A stretch of DNA of 15,029 nt, taken from the NCBI GenBank assembly GCA_963578605.1, contig CAUZEA010000124.1, positions 1-15,029 on the forward strand, in the 5' to 3' direction. Position numbers and translations under genes: made by a program. Shown here in pieces: positions 7,684 to 15,029 of the stretch (position 1 is its first letter; each line of letters begins with the position of its first letter). Below the pieces are notes generated by a model. It had not been told where the DNA came from. It was given only the letters and a program-made list of their open reading frames with translations, and did not search any database. This stretch comes from JAKVCB01 sp963578605 (GTDB taxonomy: Bacteria > Planctomycetota > Planctomycetia > Pirellulales > Lacipirellulaceae).

Positions 7684-7696
7684 CGAAATCATACTG

Positions 7697-8116
7697 ATGC
7701 TAACAGGACTTTGGAACGTCGGAATCAAGGTACCCGACCTGGAGCGGGAACTGAAGTTCCATCGCGACCTGGGCAACGAAATCGTCCTCGACGAAATATT
7801 TACCGTCGACGGCGTTGATTACCGCATACCTCTCATCAAGATGGGAGACAAGTATCAACACGTTGGCGAGCGAATGGTCTACGAGGATGAGTTGGGCGTG
7901 GAACTACCGTATGGTCTAGTGCACTTGGTTTACTTGAGTGACGATTTTGATACCGATGTCGCCAGCTGCACCAAGGCTGGCGCCGTCGCCATTCGAGAAC
8001 CGATCGAAGTCTCTGCCGGGTTCGGCGATCGCAAGGTAGCCTTCTTTAAGGCACCCGGTAGCTGGATCTTTGAAATCGCGAAAATTTACGAACACCGAGT
8101 GCCGGAGGTTGTGTAA
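7697..8116 (+). CDS. VOC (glyoxalase/bleomycin-resistance fold) protein
   Basis: The product is 139 aa, the size of a single vicinal-oxygen-chelate protein with two beta-alpha-beta-beta-beta modules. The first module begins LWNVGIKVPDLERELKFHRD; the second contains GLVHLVYLSDDF and ends AFFKAPGSWIFEIAKI. Of the three or four metal-ligand positions expected, H76 and E126 are present, but the usual first-strand His is replaced by N7 (WNVGI instead of HVGI). Metal use is therefore uncertain. Function within the superfamily (lyase, dioxygenase, isomerase or binding protein) cannot be assigned. The only start available is ATG 7697: the frame is open back to a TGA at 7589-7591 but has no other start codon. 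No Shine-Dalgarno sequence is visible because a 17-bp repeat array ends just upstream. Confidence 0.8.
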   Translation: MLTGLWNVGIKVPDLERELKFHRDLGNEIVLDEIFTVDGVDYRIPLIKMGDKYQHVGERMVYEDELGVELPYGLVHLVYLSDDFDTDVASCTKAGAVAIREPIEVSAGFGDRKVAFFKAPGSWIFEIAKIYEHRVPEVV

Positions 8117-8199
8117 CAGCCCAGAGGTCACCTTCCCGGCCTTGCCTGGCGAAGGCACGAATGCGCGGGAGGTTGCTGGCACAGAGAGCAGAGACCGTC

Positions 8200-9513
8200 T
8201 CACGCTAACACTTCACGGACGATGGTCCCGTCGTCGACCAGCTTGATCGGCCGATTGAATTGGTCGTGATACTCTTTATCGGGATCAATTCCGATCGCAG
8301 TGCAAAGCGTCGCCATGAAGTCGGGAATGGTGACGGGGTTCTCGGCGACACCGCCGCGGGGCCCAGTACTGCCGTAGGTGACTCCCTGCGCAAATCCGCC
8401 CCCTGCTATGGCCACGCTATAACCGTCGACCCAATGATCGCGGCCAGCGTTTCCGTTAAACGTGGGTGTACGTCCGAATTCCCCCGCGGCAACCACGACC
8501 GTTTCTTCCAACATTCCCCGGTCATCAAGGTCGGCTATTAACCGCGCCATCCCCTGGTCCAGCTGATTGAGCAGCTCAACATGTCCGGGATAATGGTCAC
8601 GATGCTGGTCCATGTTGTCATGACACACTTGCACAAACCGCACACCAGACTCAACAAGACGCCGCGCCAGCAGGCACCCCTGACCAATCCGCGCATGCCC
8701 GTATTCTTGGCGCACCTTGTCGGTCTCGTTGGTCAGGTCAAACGCTGCTCGCTGTCGCGACTGCATGAATCTCCGAGCACCGTCTCTGCCCTCGCGAAAA
8801 TATCGGTCCGTTGCATCCAGAGTCCGCCCCGCTTCGATCATTTCGAGCAGCTTCAATCGCTGGTCCAAAACTTCAGGCGAAACCCCCTTGGGCAGTCCTA
8901 AGTTCTCTGGTGGCTGGCTGGGATCCCAAACAATCGTCGGCTTGTGTGCAGCACCAAAATGGCCGGCGGAATACCCCGCATGTCCGATAGAAATGAACGC
9001 AGGCAAACCGTCTGCTTGAGCGCGAAACATGGGAAGCGGCCCCAACTCGTGAGACACAATTGAGCCAATCGCCGGTGCTTGAATCGCGCCTATGCTGCGC
9101 CAGCCGGTTTGCATGTGGTATTGAGCCTGATTATGTTCCATCTCAATACCCTGCATGGAGCGGATGACGGCCATTTTATGTGCCTGTTCCGCAAGCCAAG
9201 GCATGGATTCGCTAAACTGGATTCCATCGGCAGTTGTCGAAATCGACTTGAGGCGATAGGCCAGGTCCTCGTCCCCAGACTCCTTGGGATCAAATGACTC
9301 GTGCTGGAACGGACCACCGTCGAGCCACAAAAAAATGACCGACTTGTCATTCCCAACTGGCCTGGATGTGCCACTCGCAAAAACGCTCGGCAAAGTTGGA
9401 CCAAGGAGCGTCCCCAAGACCGTACCGAACGAGGCCTTCAACACACCTCGCCGGGTAAGTATTGTGTGTGGAGTGGTTCCACTGCTGTGATGTTGGTAGT
9501 TACAACGCATCAT
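8200..9513 (-). CDS. DUF1501 family protein, Tat-exported
   Basis: The product is 437 aa from ATG 9513 (ATG 9510 is equally possible; neither has a clear Shine-Dalgarno sequence, and the frame to 9567 adds residues unlike a signal). The N-terminus has TRRGVLKASFG at 20-30 followed by a hydrophobic stretch to about 48, a twin-arginine signal. The mature part matches DUF1501, a domain related to the sulfatase/alkaline phosphatase fold: WLDGGPFQHESFDPK early, EHNQAQYHMQTG, and GEFGRTPTFNGNAGRDHW plus AIAGGGFAQGVTYG toward the C-terminus. The family is greatly expanded in planctomycetes and is normally encoded next to a DUF1549/DUF1553 protein, as here (69 bp upstream, same strand). Function is not established; cell-envelope or periplasmic work on polymers is the usual proposal. 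Confidence 0.92.
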   Translation of the reverse strand: MMRCNYQHHSSGTTPHTILTRRGVLKASFGTVLGTLLGPTLPSVFASGTSRPVGNDKSVIFLWLDGGPFQHESFDPKESGDEDLAYRLKSISTTADGIQFSESMPWLAEQAHKMAVIRSMQGIEMEHNQAQYHMQTGWRSIGAIQAPAIGSIVSHELGPLPMFRAQADGLPAFISIGHAGYSAGHFGAAHKPTIVWDPSQPPENLGLPKGVSPEVLDQRLKLLEMIEAGRTLDATDRYFREGRDGARRFMQSRQRAAFDLTNETDKVRQEYGHARIGQGCLLARRLVESGVRFVQVCHDNMDQHRDHYPGHVELLNQLDQGMARLIADLDDRGMLEETVVVAAGEFGRTPTFNGNAGRDHWVDGYSVAIAGGGFAQGVTYGSTGPRGGVAENPVTIPDFMATLCTAIGIDPDKEYHDQFNRPIKLVDDGTIVREVLA

Positions 9514-9582
9514 GAATCCATCATCTTTCGAGCCCAAACTATCTGCAAGCCCCAAAACGAGGGGCACTTAACTTCCGCTTGT

Positions 9583-11519
9583 TTACATCGATTGAAATTC
9601 ACTTGTTTGCATCAAGGCCCACAACAAGTCACTCACCTGCAGGGTAGCATCATTGTTTGCCCATGGGAGCAGCCGCTGGGTCTCTTCAACACGGGGTGGC
9701 CTGGCGAGCACACTCAAAAACGCCAGCCGGATTCGTGCTTTGGGAGAATCAAGGGCCTCGATTTCCGCAACCCTTGTTCCCTGGCTGAGCGACTCGGCCA
9801 CCAGTGGCCCGTTCATTTTCATCAACGACTCGCTGGTGGAGCTCATGGCCGCCCGGGCTCTGCTTCGCTGCTTTCCCAAGCCCTGGCCCACAGCGACATA
9901 TTTTTGGCGCAATTCTGACAATTGGGCACGTTCCGGATCTGTAATTGCGGGCGACGGGCCGGTCACCGGTTCGGGTGCCGGGGGCAGGCGGTCGGCCAAA
10001 TGCGGGAACGGACCGGCACGCAAATTCTCCGCACCCTCGGCCAAGAGCTTCCGCCGCTGCTGTACACGTTGGAAAATTTCCTCTTTCAGTAGCTTGCGCA
10101 GCTGCCCACCAAGACCATAAATAGCGTCTTCCCGCCCCGTTACCCGCAGCACCGAATTGCACCACTGATCTGAATTCAAGGTGCGATGCACGGCCGCGTG
10201 CCACGTTTCGCTGGCCCCATGATCTTCAGCAGACTGCAACTGAAAAGCCTTGCTGAGCACGATCGTGCGGATGAGCCATTTGATGTCGAACTGATGTTTT
10301 ACGAATTCCGTGGCTAGCCGATCAAGCAAAGTCCCATGCCGCACGGTCTTATTGGGTGCGAAACCGTCGGGCCGGTCGACAAAACCTCGTCCGGTGAGTT
10401 CTAGAAAGTAACGATTCACGGCAGCCCGCGCCAAATTATGACGCTGTGGGCCTGTAACCCAATCGGCAAACAACTCGCGGCGTGTTTTGACCCCCTCATC
10501 GGCATTCGCAATTGGCTGCCCCCCGAGGGGAGTTGGGATCATCGTCCGCGGATTTCCCGGATCGGGCATTTCGACTTCGCCCTCGTCGAGATCTGCCAGC
10601 GCCCGATTCTCTCCTCGGGCTCCATCAATTGCCGCGTCGCCGCCGGGCAAGGTGCTGATGCTTTGGGCACTGCGTCCGATTTCAGGAAACCGTTCGGTAA
10701 AACGTTCCGCTGCAACGAGATTGCCGTCCCACATTGCAATCCGCCCAAAAAAAGCAGCGAGTGCCCAATAAGATTCCCGCTTGTACTGATCTACATACGG
10801 ATCGTCGTGACACTGGGCGCAAGCCAAATTGGTACCCAGAAACAGCCGCATGGCTGCCTCGGCATACTCGTTGGGCTCGCCGTCAAAAAAGATGCCGAAA
10901 TTGGCGCGCCCATCTTTTTTAATCGCACCTTGCGTTGCCAATAAATCGCGGGCCACAACATCCCATTTGCGGTTCTCAGCCAGGCTCTCCCGCAAGTACT
11001 GATAAAAGGAAACAACATTGGTTCCCTGGCCTATACTTTACTTTCACGCAAATCGACAATCCACTGACGCTGGCGAAAGGCCCAGTAGTCGGCATACTGG
11101 CTCCGCTTGAGCAGTTCATTGACCTTGGCCTCACGCTTGTCGGGAGCCGAGTCTTCAATAAACGCCATGACTTCGTCAGCAGTTGGTGGCATGCCGATGA
11201 GGGCCAGGCTCGTCCGCCGCAGGAAGGTCGCATCGTCGACCACAGCTGCAGGGTTGATCTCGGCTCCCTGCCACAGCCCGGACAAATAAAGGTCGATCAG
11301 CACACCTGCGTGTTCAGCATCCCCCTCTGGGAGCCTGGTGTGCGGAAGGGCGGCCGGCTCTGGCGCGGCGCCGGCCCATTGCGGGCCAACCATTCCGATC
11401 GTGAAAGCTGCCAGCAACGCCGCTGTGATGGGTGCAGTAACAAGATCCCGCAAAAGTCCTCCCGGGTACCGCAACCGCCCTCGACGAACACCACCCTGCG
11501 TCGCTGCTTGGATTCTCAT
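9583..11519 (-). pseudogene. DUF1549/DUF1553 protein gene interrupted by a frameshift
   Basis: Two frames together make one typical DUF1549-DUF1553 protein. The first part (11519-11031, 162 aa) starts at ATG 11519 and has a basic N-terminus, a hydrophobic signal segment at about 27-46 ending near WAGAAP, and then the DUF1549 opening VDDATFLRRTSLALIGMPPT and QYADYWAFRQRQW. It stops at TAG 11033-11031. The rest continues in another frame from about 11031 (GQGTNVVSFYQYLRES), through CAQCHDDPY (the conserved DUF1549 CxxCH) and the DUF1553 parts RRELFADWV, NRYFLELTGRGFV and WLIRTIVLSKAFQLQS, to a stop at 9583. One extra base just before 11031 would join them. Both halves look otherwise intact, so this is a recent lesion or a sequencing error; two truncated proteins are less likely to be functional. 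It is followed by DUF1501 after 69 bp. Confidence 0.82.
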
Positions 11520-11611
11520 GGTAGTACCAATAGATGAACACCAGCCGGTTGCCGACGTGACCTGAACGAAAGGCACCAACAGGCAACCATCAACGACTAC
11601 ACACCCCCAAA

Positions 11612-11653
11612 ACACCCTCGAATCCTATCCGTACACCCTCGAATCCTATCCGT
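11612..11653. repeat. Perfect 21-bp tandem duplication in the leader of the DUF1549/DUF1553 gene
   Basis: Two identical adjacent 21-bp copies (11612-11632 and 11633-11653; core TCGAATCCTATCCG) lie about 95 nt upstream of the ATG at 11519. They sit at or just after the predicted transcription start. Confidence 0.92.
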
Positions 11654-11655
11654 TC

Positions 11656-11684
11656 AGTCTACCCCCGGCCGGTGTGAGGATCAA
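11656..11684 (-). promoter_or_regulatory. Candidate promoter of the DUF1549/DUF1553-DUF1501 unit
   Basis: On the minus strand TTGATC (11684-11679), 17 nt and TAGACT (11661-11656) match sigma70-type boxes at 4/6 each with ideal spacing. Transcription would begin near 11650, inside the second copy of the 21-bp repeat. The match is modest. Confidence 0.3.
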
Positions 11685-11792
11685 GCTGACAAGGTGTTCG
11701 TAAGTGCTGCCACTGTAGAAAGCTGCATCCATTCTTGCCGCGTCAAGATATCCAGCCGCGGCGACCACGTCCCGACTGCCAACCTCCCGAAA

Positions 11793-12170
11793 TTACTGGG
11801 CAACAACGGTACCGATGACTTCAATAATGTATCCGTCCGGGTCCCGAAAAAAGAATCGTCGGTGAGGCGTGTCCCGCTGGGGAGGGATGATTTCTGTACC
11901 CTGTTCGATCAGCTTCGCCCGCACCTCATCTAACTCTGCATCGGTCATGCTTAGTGCAACGTGCCTCCCGAACTCATCCTCGAACTGCGACGACCGAAAA
12001 TCAGGTACCTCCGTAAGATGCAACTGCTGGCCTCCAGGTATCGACAGCCAGACACCGCTCCTGGGAATGTTAGCCGGCCGCTCGACGATCACCCAATTGA
12101 AAACGGCCTGGTAAAACCGCGACGAGAGCTGAAGGTCTCGCGTCGCCAAAGTGAAATGATGAATTGGCAT
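11793..12170 (-). CDS. VOC family protein (glyoxalase/dioxygenase-like)
   Basis: The product is 125 aa from ATG 12170; the longer open frame to 13040 is only the antisense of the aldolase gene. The start MPIHHFTLATRDLQLSSRFYQ is a classical first VOC module, and RFFFRDPDGYIIEVIG a classical last one. Likely metal ligands are H5 (or H4), H70 in GRHVAL and E117 in IIEVIG, with H51 near the middle, so a divalent-metal site looks complete, unlike in the other VOC protein of this window. Members of this subgroup include glyoxalase I, fosfomycin-resistance proteins and ring-cleaving dioxygenases; the motifs do not choose between them. It is divergent from the HpcH/HpaI aldolase, with a good promoter candidate in the 177-bp gap. 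Its stop lies 273 bp from the DUF1549 start, so it is probably a separate transcript. Confidence 0.83.
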   Translation of the reverse strand: MPIHHFTLATRDLQLSSRFYQAVFNWVIVERPANIPRSGVWLSIPGGQQLHLTEVPDFRSSQFEDEFGRHVALSMTDAELDEVRAKLIEQGTEIIPPQRDTPHRRFFFRDPDGYIIEVIGTVVAQ

Positions 12171-12276
12171 GACAAGGTTCTTAACCAGTAACAAACTGGC
12201 TGCGGGAACAAACCGACCTCTCTGTGCAACCAGTCGTTCGAGCTTGATCGACCCCTGGAAGAAACGACACCGTGAC

Positions 12277-12304
12277 TTTATACTTCGCAGTTCAACAGCG
12301 TCAA
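12277..12304 (-). promoter_or_regulatory. Candidate sigma70-type promoter for the VOC gene
   Basis: On the minus strand TTGACG (12304-12299), 16 nt and TATAAA (12282-12277) match the consensus at 5/6 in each box. It is the best promoter-like pair noticed in the window. Predicted leader is about 100 nt to ATG 12170. Confidence 0.5.
12279..12284 (+). promoter_or_regulatory. Possible -10 box of the HpcH/HpaI aldolase gene
   Basis: TATACT (5/6 match) on the plus strand lies 63 nt before ATG 12348 and overlaps the -10 box of the opposite promoter. No good -35 was found 16-18 nt upstream, so support is weak. Confidence 0.25.
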
Positions 12305-12347
12305 CCGCTGAGACCAACCAGGCTACCCTAACCCCCTCAAACCGTTC

Positions 12348-13124
12348 ATGTCCAGTATTATTCGAGACCGAATCCAACAAAATCAAACCGTCACGGTCAT
12401 GTCGATCAGTACCCTGGCCACTCCTAAACTTGTGGAGGCAGCCGGCCACCTCAGCCACGTTCACGGTGTCTGGTTCGACCAGGAACATTGTGCCTTGACG
12501 CATCCCCAAATCGAACTTCTGGCTATGGCTGCTCGCGCAGGTGGGCTGGATTGCTTTGCGCGAGTCCCTCCCACCGATTACGGGATGATTATGCGCCCCA
12601 TGGAAGCGGGTTGCAGTGGAGTCATGGCTGCCCAGGTCCGCACCGCAGAGGAAGTCGCGCGGATCGCCTCCTGGTCCAAATTTGCTCCCCGTGGTGGACG
12701 CGGCACCTTTATGGCCAACCCCGAATCCAAATATGGAACCGTCCCAATAGCCGAGTACATTGAAACTGCCAATCGTGACCGATGGCTTGCGATCCAGATT
12801 GAAACCCTTTCGGCCGTTGAGCAAGTTGATGAAATTGCTGCCGTCGAGGGAGTGGACCTGCTGTTCATTGGCCCCGCCGATCTGTCGGTCAATTTGGGTG
12901 TACCCGGTGACATGCTCAATCCGAAATGTGTGGCAGTCCTGGAGCGGGTTGCCCAGGCAGCCCAAAAAGCTGGCATTGCCTGGGGAGCGCTCTGCCCCAC
13001 ACTCGAACACGCCAGGCAATGCCGGGACTTGGGATGCCAACTCTTTAGCTTACTGGGCGATACAACCTGCTTTCGCCGTGGCGTCACTGCCCTGGAAGAA
13101 ACCTTTGCCGAATTTTTTGAGTAA
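12348..13124 (+). CDS. HpcH/HpaI family aldolase
   Basis: The product is 258 aa, the usual length for HpaI/GarL/RhmA-type class II aldolases, which cleave or form 2-oxo-3-deoxy acids to give pyruvate plus an aldehyde in a Mg/Mn-dependent reaction. Signatures are WFDQEH (42-47), placing the catalytic-base His at H47; R72 in ARVPP; the APRGGRG segment (113-119); QIET (150-153) with metal ligand E152; and FIGPADLS (173-180) with metal ligand D178. All key residues of the HpaI site are therefore present. Substrate is open (4-hydroxy-2-oxoheptanedioate, 2-keto-3-deoxy sugar acids or others). No homoprotocatechuate or sugar-acid genes lie nearby except the divergent VOC gene, which could share regulation. 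No clear Shine-Dalgarno sequence precedes ATG 12348. It is convergent with yaaA. Confidence 0.88.
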   Translation: MSSIIRDRIQQNQTVTVMSISTLATPKLVEAAGHLSHVHGVWFDQEHCALTHPQIELLAMAARAGGLDCFARVPPTDYGMIMRPMEAGCSGVMAAQVRTAEEVARIASWSKFAPRGGRGTFMANPESKYGTVPIAEYIETANRDRWLAIQIETLSAVEQVDEIAAVEGVDLLFIGPADLSVNLGVPGDMLNPKCVAVLERVAQAAQKAGIAWGALCPTLEHARQCRDLGCQLFSLLGDTTCFRRGVTALEETFAEFFE

Positions 13125-13207
13125 AGGCTGTCTGTAACACGGCAAGTGTTGAAAACAGCAGCGGGCAATACGGTCACCTGGCAAACCGTCAAAAATACCG
13201 GTTATCC

Positions 13208-13981
13208 TCAGCGCTGCTTTCGTGTGAATACGAGCTGGTCACCTTCGGAAAGCGATTGGTTAAGTCGATACCCCTCTTCATTGAAGTGCGCCAATTTTTT
13301 GACCGTTTTGATTTGATGCTCAATCACGTAGCGGGCCATCAAGCCGCGGGCCCGCTTGCCAAACATCGACAGAAAGCGAAATTTCCCCTCTTTCTCCTCT
13401 TTGAACGTGGGTGTGATAATGCGCGCGTCGAGCTTTGCTGGCGACGCCGCTTTGAAATACTCTGCCGAGGCAAGATTCACAACAACCCGTTCACCCGACG
13501 CTTCGAGATCCTCGCCGAGAGAACGAGTGATGCGATCTCCCCAGTACGCGTAAAGATCTTTGCCCTTATCGGTCTGGAGCCTGGTTCCCATCTCAAGGCG
13601 GTACGGCTGAATCAAGTCGAGCGGCCTCAAAACGCCATAGAGTCCCGAAAGAACACGCAAATGCTGCTGCGCGAACACCAGGTTGCGGTCGGAAAAACTG
13701 GCCGCCTGGAGCCCTGTGTAAACATCTCCCTGGTAAGCAAAAATAGCCTGTCTGGAGCCCTGCGCGTCATACTTCTTCTTCCAGTTGCTGTAAAAGCCAC
13801 ACGTTTTTTCGGCAAGTGCCTCGCTCACGCTCATCAGTTGAGCCATTTTCTTCGGGGGATAGCCTTGCAGAACCGAAGCGAGGCGATTTGCGTCTGCGTG
13901 AAACCTTGGCCTGGTTGACTCATCGGTTGTTGGCAAAGCGTCAAAGTCGATCGTCTTGGAAGGTGAAAGAAGGATGATCAT
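13208..13981 (-). CDS. yaaA: Peroxide stress protein YaaA
   Basis: The product is 257 aa from ATG 13981, against 258 in E. coli. The frame is open to 14038, but the family begins MIILLSPSKT, which fixes the start here. Conserved stretches seen are LLSPSKTIDF (4-13), FAYQGDVYTGL (81-91), LSGLYGVLRPLDLIQPYRLEMG (111-132, written here as the family hallmark), NLASAEYFKA (169-178), RARGLMARYVI (210-220) and FNEEGYRL (233-240). In E. coli, YaaA is a cytoplasmic DNA-binding protein induced by OxyR that limits free iron and protects DNA during hydrogen peroxide stress. It lies 86 bp downstream of the PQQ beta-propeller gene on the same strand. No OxyR-type site was recognised. Confidence 0.93.
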   Translation of the reverse strand: MIILLSPSKTIDFDALPTTDESTRPRFHADANRLASVLQGYPPKKMAQLMSVSEALAEKTCGFYSNWKKKYDAQGSRQAIFAYQGDVYTGLQAASFSDRNLVFAQQHLRVLSGLYGVLRPLDLIQPYRLEMGTRLQTDKGKDLYAYWGDRITRSLGEDLEASGERVVVNLASAEYFKAASPAKLDARIITPTFKEEKEGKFRFLSMFGKRARGLMARYVIEHQIKTVKKLAHFNEEGYRLNQSLSEGDQLVFTRKQR

Positions 13982-14067
13982 CGTACCGTAAAATCCATTG
14001 CCAAGTCGGAACGGGTACCAGAAACTACTGCCCGCCATGAACTGCTAAGTTTTCGGTTTATGCATCC

Positions 14068-15029
14068 CTATTTCTGAATGCAATACAGCTTTCGATTGAC
14101 CCGAATAAAGAGTTGGTCACCGGCAGCAACCACCGTAGAGCGAACTGCATCTTCAGCTGGTTCGTCCATTTCAATGATGCTGAGAATCTCACCGTTGTCA
14201 CTGTCGACCACGACGACTTCACCAACGAAGTTGATGATGTAAATCTTTCCATCGGCCATGGTGGGTGAGGCTTCAAACTTGTCGCGACCCGGTGTTTTCA
14301 CGGACCATTTGACCTCGCCCGTCGCAGGAACCACCCGCGATAACGATTTCTTGACGTCACTCAGAATGAAAAAGTCACCCTCATAGAACGCGGGGGTTGG
14401 CACATCGGAGGTGACTTGCCTCGCTTTGGCACTGTCCCAGGCGATCGCTTCGTCGCTCAGTCGACCATGTCCTCCTAACTTAATGGCATAGACTGGGTCG
14501 CTTTTTGGTGCACACACCAAAACCACGTCCTCGCCAGCGACTGGCGATGGTACGTGCCGCCAATGCCCAATTCGCCCGGGGTTCCAGGTCCCCCACCTCC
14601 AGAGTTCTTCTCCCGTCTCGGGATCGTGCCCGCTGATATCGTCGCCGCCAGTGATCACCAGTTCCTTGCGACCTTTGTACTCCCAGGGCAGGGGGGTGTT
14701 GAACGACTCGCGGGATTCGGCCACCGCATCACTCGGCCGCACATGCCGCCAGAGGACATCGCCACTGGCTGGATCAAGGGCCAGGATGTAAGACTCGTTA
14801 AACTGTCCCTGCAAACCAATTCCAGCGACAGGAACATCGCGCTGCAGCACTTGAATGAACAGTTTTCCGTCGTGAAGTACCGGGCTTGTGCTGAAGGTCC
14901 ACATGAACGCAAAGGGACCGAATTCTTCTTGAATATTACGTTTCCAAAGTTCCTTGCCGTTAAAATCGAATGCAACAAGGTCTCCATTGCCGTAGAAGAA
15001 CACCACTCGCTGACCATCGGTCGCAGGCG
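14068..15029 (-). CDS. PQQ-like beta-propeller repeat protein (partial, 5' end outside window)
   Basis: This is an open frame of 320 codons ending at TAG 14068-14070 that continues beyond the right edge, so the N-terminus and any signal peptide are not visible. In-window residues begin PATDGQRVVFFYGNGDLVAFD. Blade repeats with the W-motif pattern A-x-D-x-x-G-x-x-x-W are seen in order: LVAFDFNGKELW, ILALDPASGDVLW, SGHDPETGEELW, SRVVPATGEVKW and a last VVVVDSDNGEIL. This is the planctomycete outer-membrane/periplasmic PQQ-like (YncE/BamB-like fold) type. Residues for true PQQ and Ca binding of quinoprotein dehydrogenases are not evident, so enzymatic activity is unlikely and a scaffold or binding role is the default (inference). 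It may share a transcript with yaaA. Confidence 0.88.
   Translation of the reverse strand, partial: PATDGQRVVFFYGNGDLVAFDFNGKELWKRNIQEEFGPFAFMWTFSTSPVLHDGKLFIQVLQRDVPVAGIGLQGQFNESYILALDPASGDVLWRHVRPSDAVAESRESFNTPLPWEYKGRKELVITGGDDISGHDPETGEELWRWGTWNPGRIGHWRHVPSPVAGEDVVLVCAPKSDPVYAIKLGGHGRLSDEAIAWDSAKARQVTSDVPTPAFYEGDFFILSDVKKSLSRVVPATGEVKWSVKTPGRDKFEASPTMADGKIYIINFVGEVVVVDSDNGEILSIIEMDEPAEDAVRSTVVAAGDQLFIRVNRKLYCIQK

Larger units (their letters stand above)
7349..7696. other. 348-bp divergent intergenic region without a supported gene
   Basis: The region separates the MarC gene (minus) from the VOC gene (plus). It holds the 2 x 20-bp and 4 x 17-bp tandem repeats. Small frames across it (for example 7373-7582 minus and 7588-7818 plus) show no recognisable domain and have compositions driven by the repeats, so none is called. 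No convincing promoter pair was found for either flanking gene. Confidence 0.6.

Noticed and set aside
7588..7818. Plus-strand frame across the 17-bp repeats as a gene of its own
   Set aside because: Its composition comes from the repeat read in three phases, it runs into the VOC gene in the wrong frame, and it has no domain; kept only as part of the switching hypothesis.
8139..8156. Hairpin GCCTT/AAGGC between the convergent VOC and DUF1501 genes
   Set aside because: Only a 5-bp stem with an 8-nt loop and no T-run; could arise by chance.
11025..11050. Programmed -1 ribosomal frameshift in the DUF1549 gene
   Set aside because: No X XXY YYZ slippery heptamer in the correct phase precedes the stop and no strong downstream stem was evident.
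12171..13040. Upstream extension of the minus-strand VOC frame by 290 codons
   Set aside because: It is the complement of the HpcH/HpaI aldolase gene. The VOC fold starts exactly at MPIHHF (12170), and a promoter candidate lies within the proposed extension.
13170..13189. Hairpin ACGGT/ACCGT between the aldolase and yaaA
   Set aside because: A 5-bp stem with a 10-nt loop and no T-tract is too weak to call a terminator.

Overview
The window reads as chromosomal DNA of a planctomycete (Planctomycetota). The evidence is a DUF1549/DUF1553 gene followed by a Tat-exported DUF1501 gene, a PQQ-type beta-propeller protein, and a squalene-hopene-cyclase-like protein beside a prenyl synthase. No rRNA, tRNA, CRISPR array, integrase or insertion sequence was seen. 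Assignments come from reading motifs by eye; no database search was run.

Region 1 (1-6643) is the most interesting part. On the minus strand, in transcription order, lie an isocitrate-lyase/PEP-mutase superfamily enzyme (4289-3423), a class II terpene cyclase with a DxDD motif (3253-1226), and a protein joining a cysteine-rich DUF116 domain to a polyprenyl synthetase domain (1229 to beyond the left edge). The last two overlap by GTGA and are probably translationally coupled. A promoter-like element whose -35 box sits inside an inverted repeat precedes the cyclase. Divergently on the plus strand are an SDR oxidoreductase with a damaged-looking cofactor loop (4500-5282) and a radical SAM protein with extra C-terminal cysteines (5420-6643). 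Together these may form an uncharacterised isoprenoid pathway: chain synthesis, cyclisation, then redox or radical tailoring. The chemistry is inferred; the gene order and motifs are seen.

Region 2 (6731-8116) holds a MarC-family membrane protein (minus) and a VOC-fold protein (plus). They are separated by 348 bp carrying two perfect short tandem repeats, 2 x 20 bp and 4 x 17 bp.

Region 3 (8200-11519, minus) is the planctomycete pair DUF1549/DUF1553 then DUF1501. The first gene is split by an apparent one-base frameshift near 11031. Its leader carries a perfect 21-bp tandem duplication.

Region 4 (11793-13124) has a second VOC protein (minus) divergent from an HpcH/HpaI-type aldolase (plus), with overlapping divergent promoter candidates between them. 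Region 5 (13208-15029, minus) holds yaaA and the C-terminal part of a PQQ beta-propeller protein that runs off the right edge.

Short in-phase tandem duplications of 17-24 bp recur in the window (four sites), one of them inside the cyclase coding sequence.
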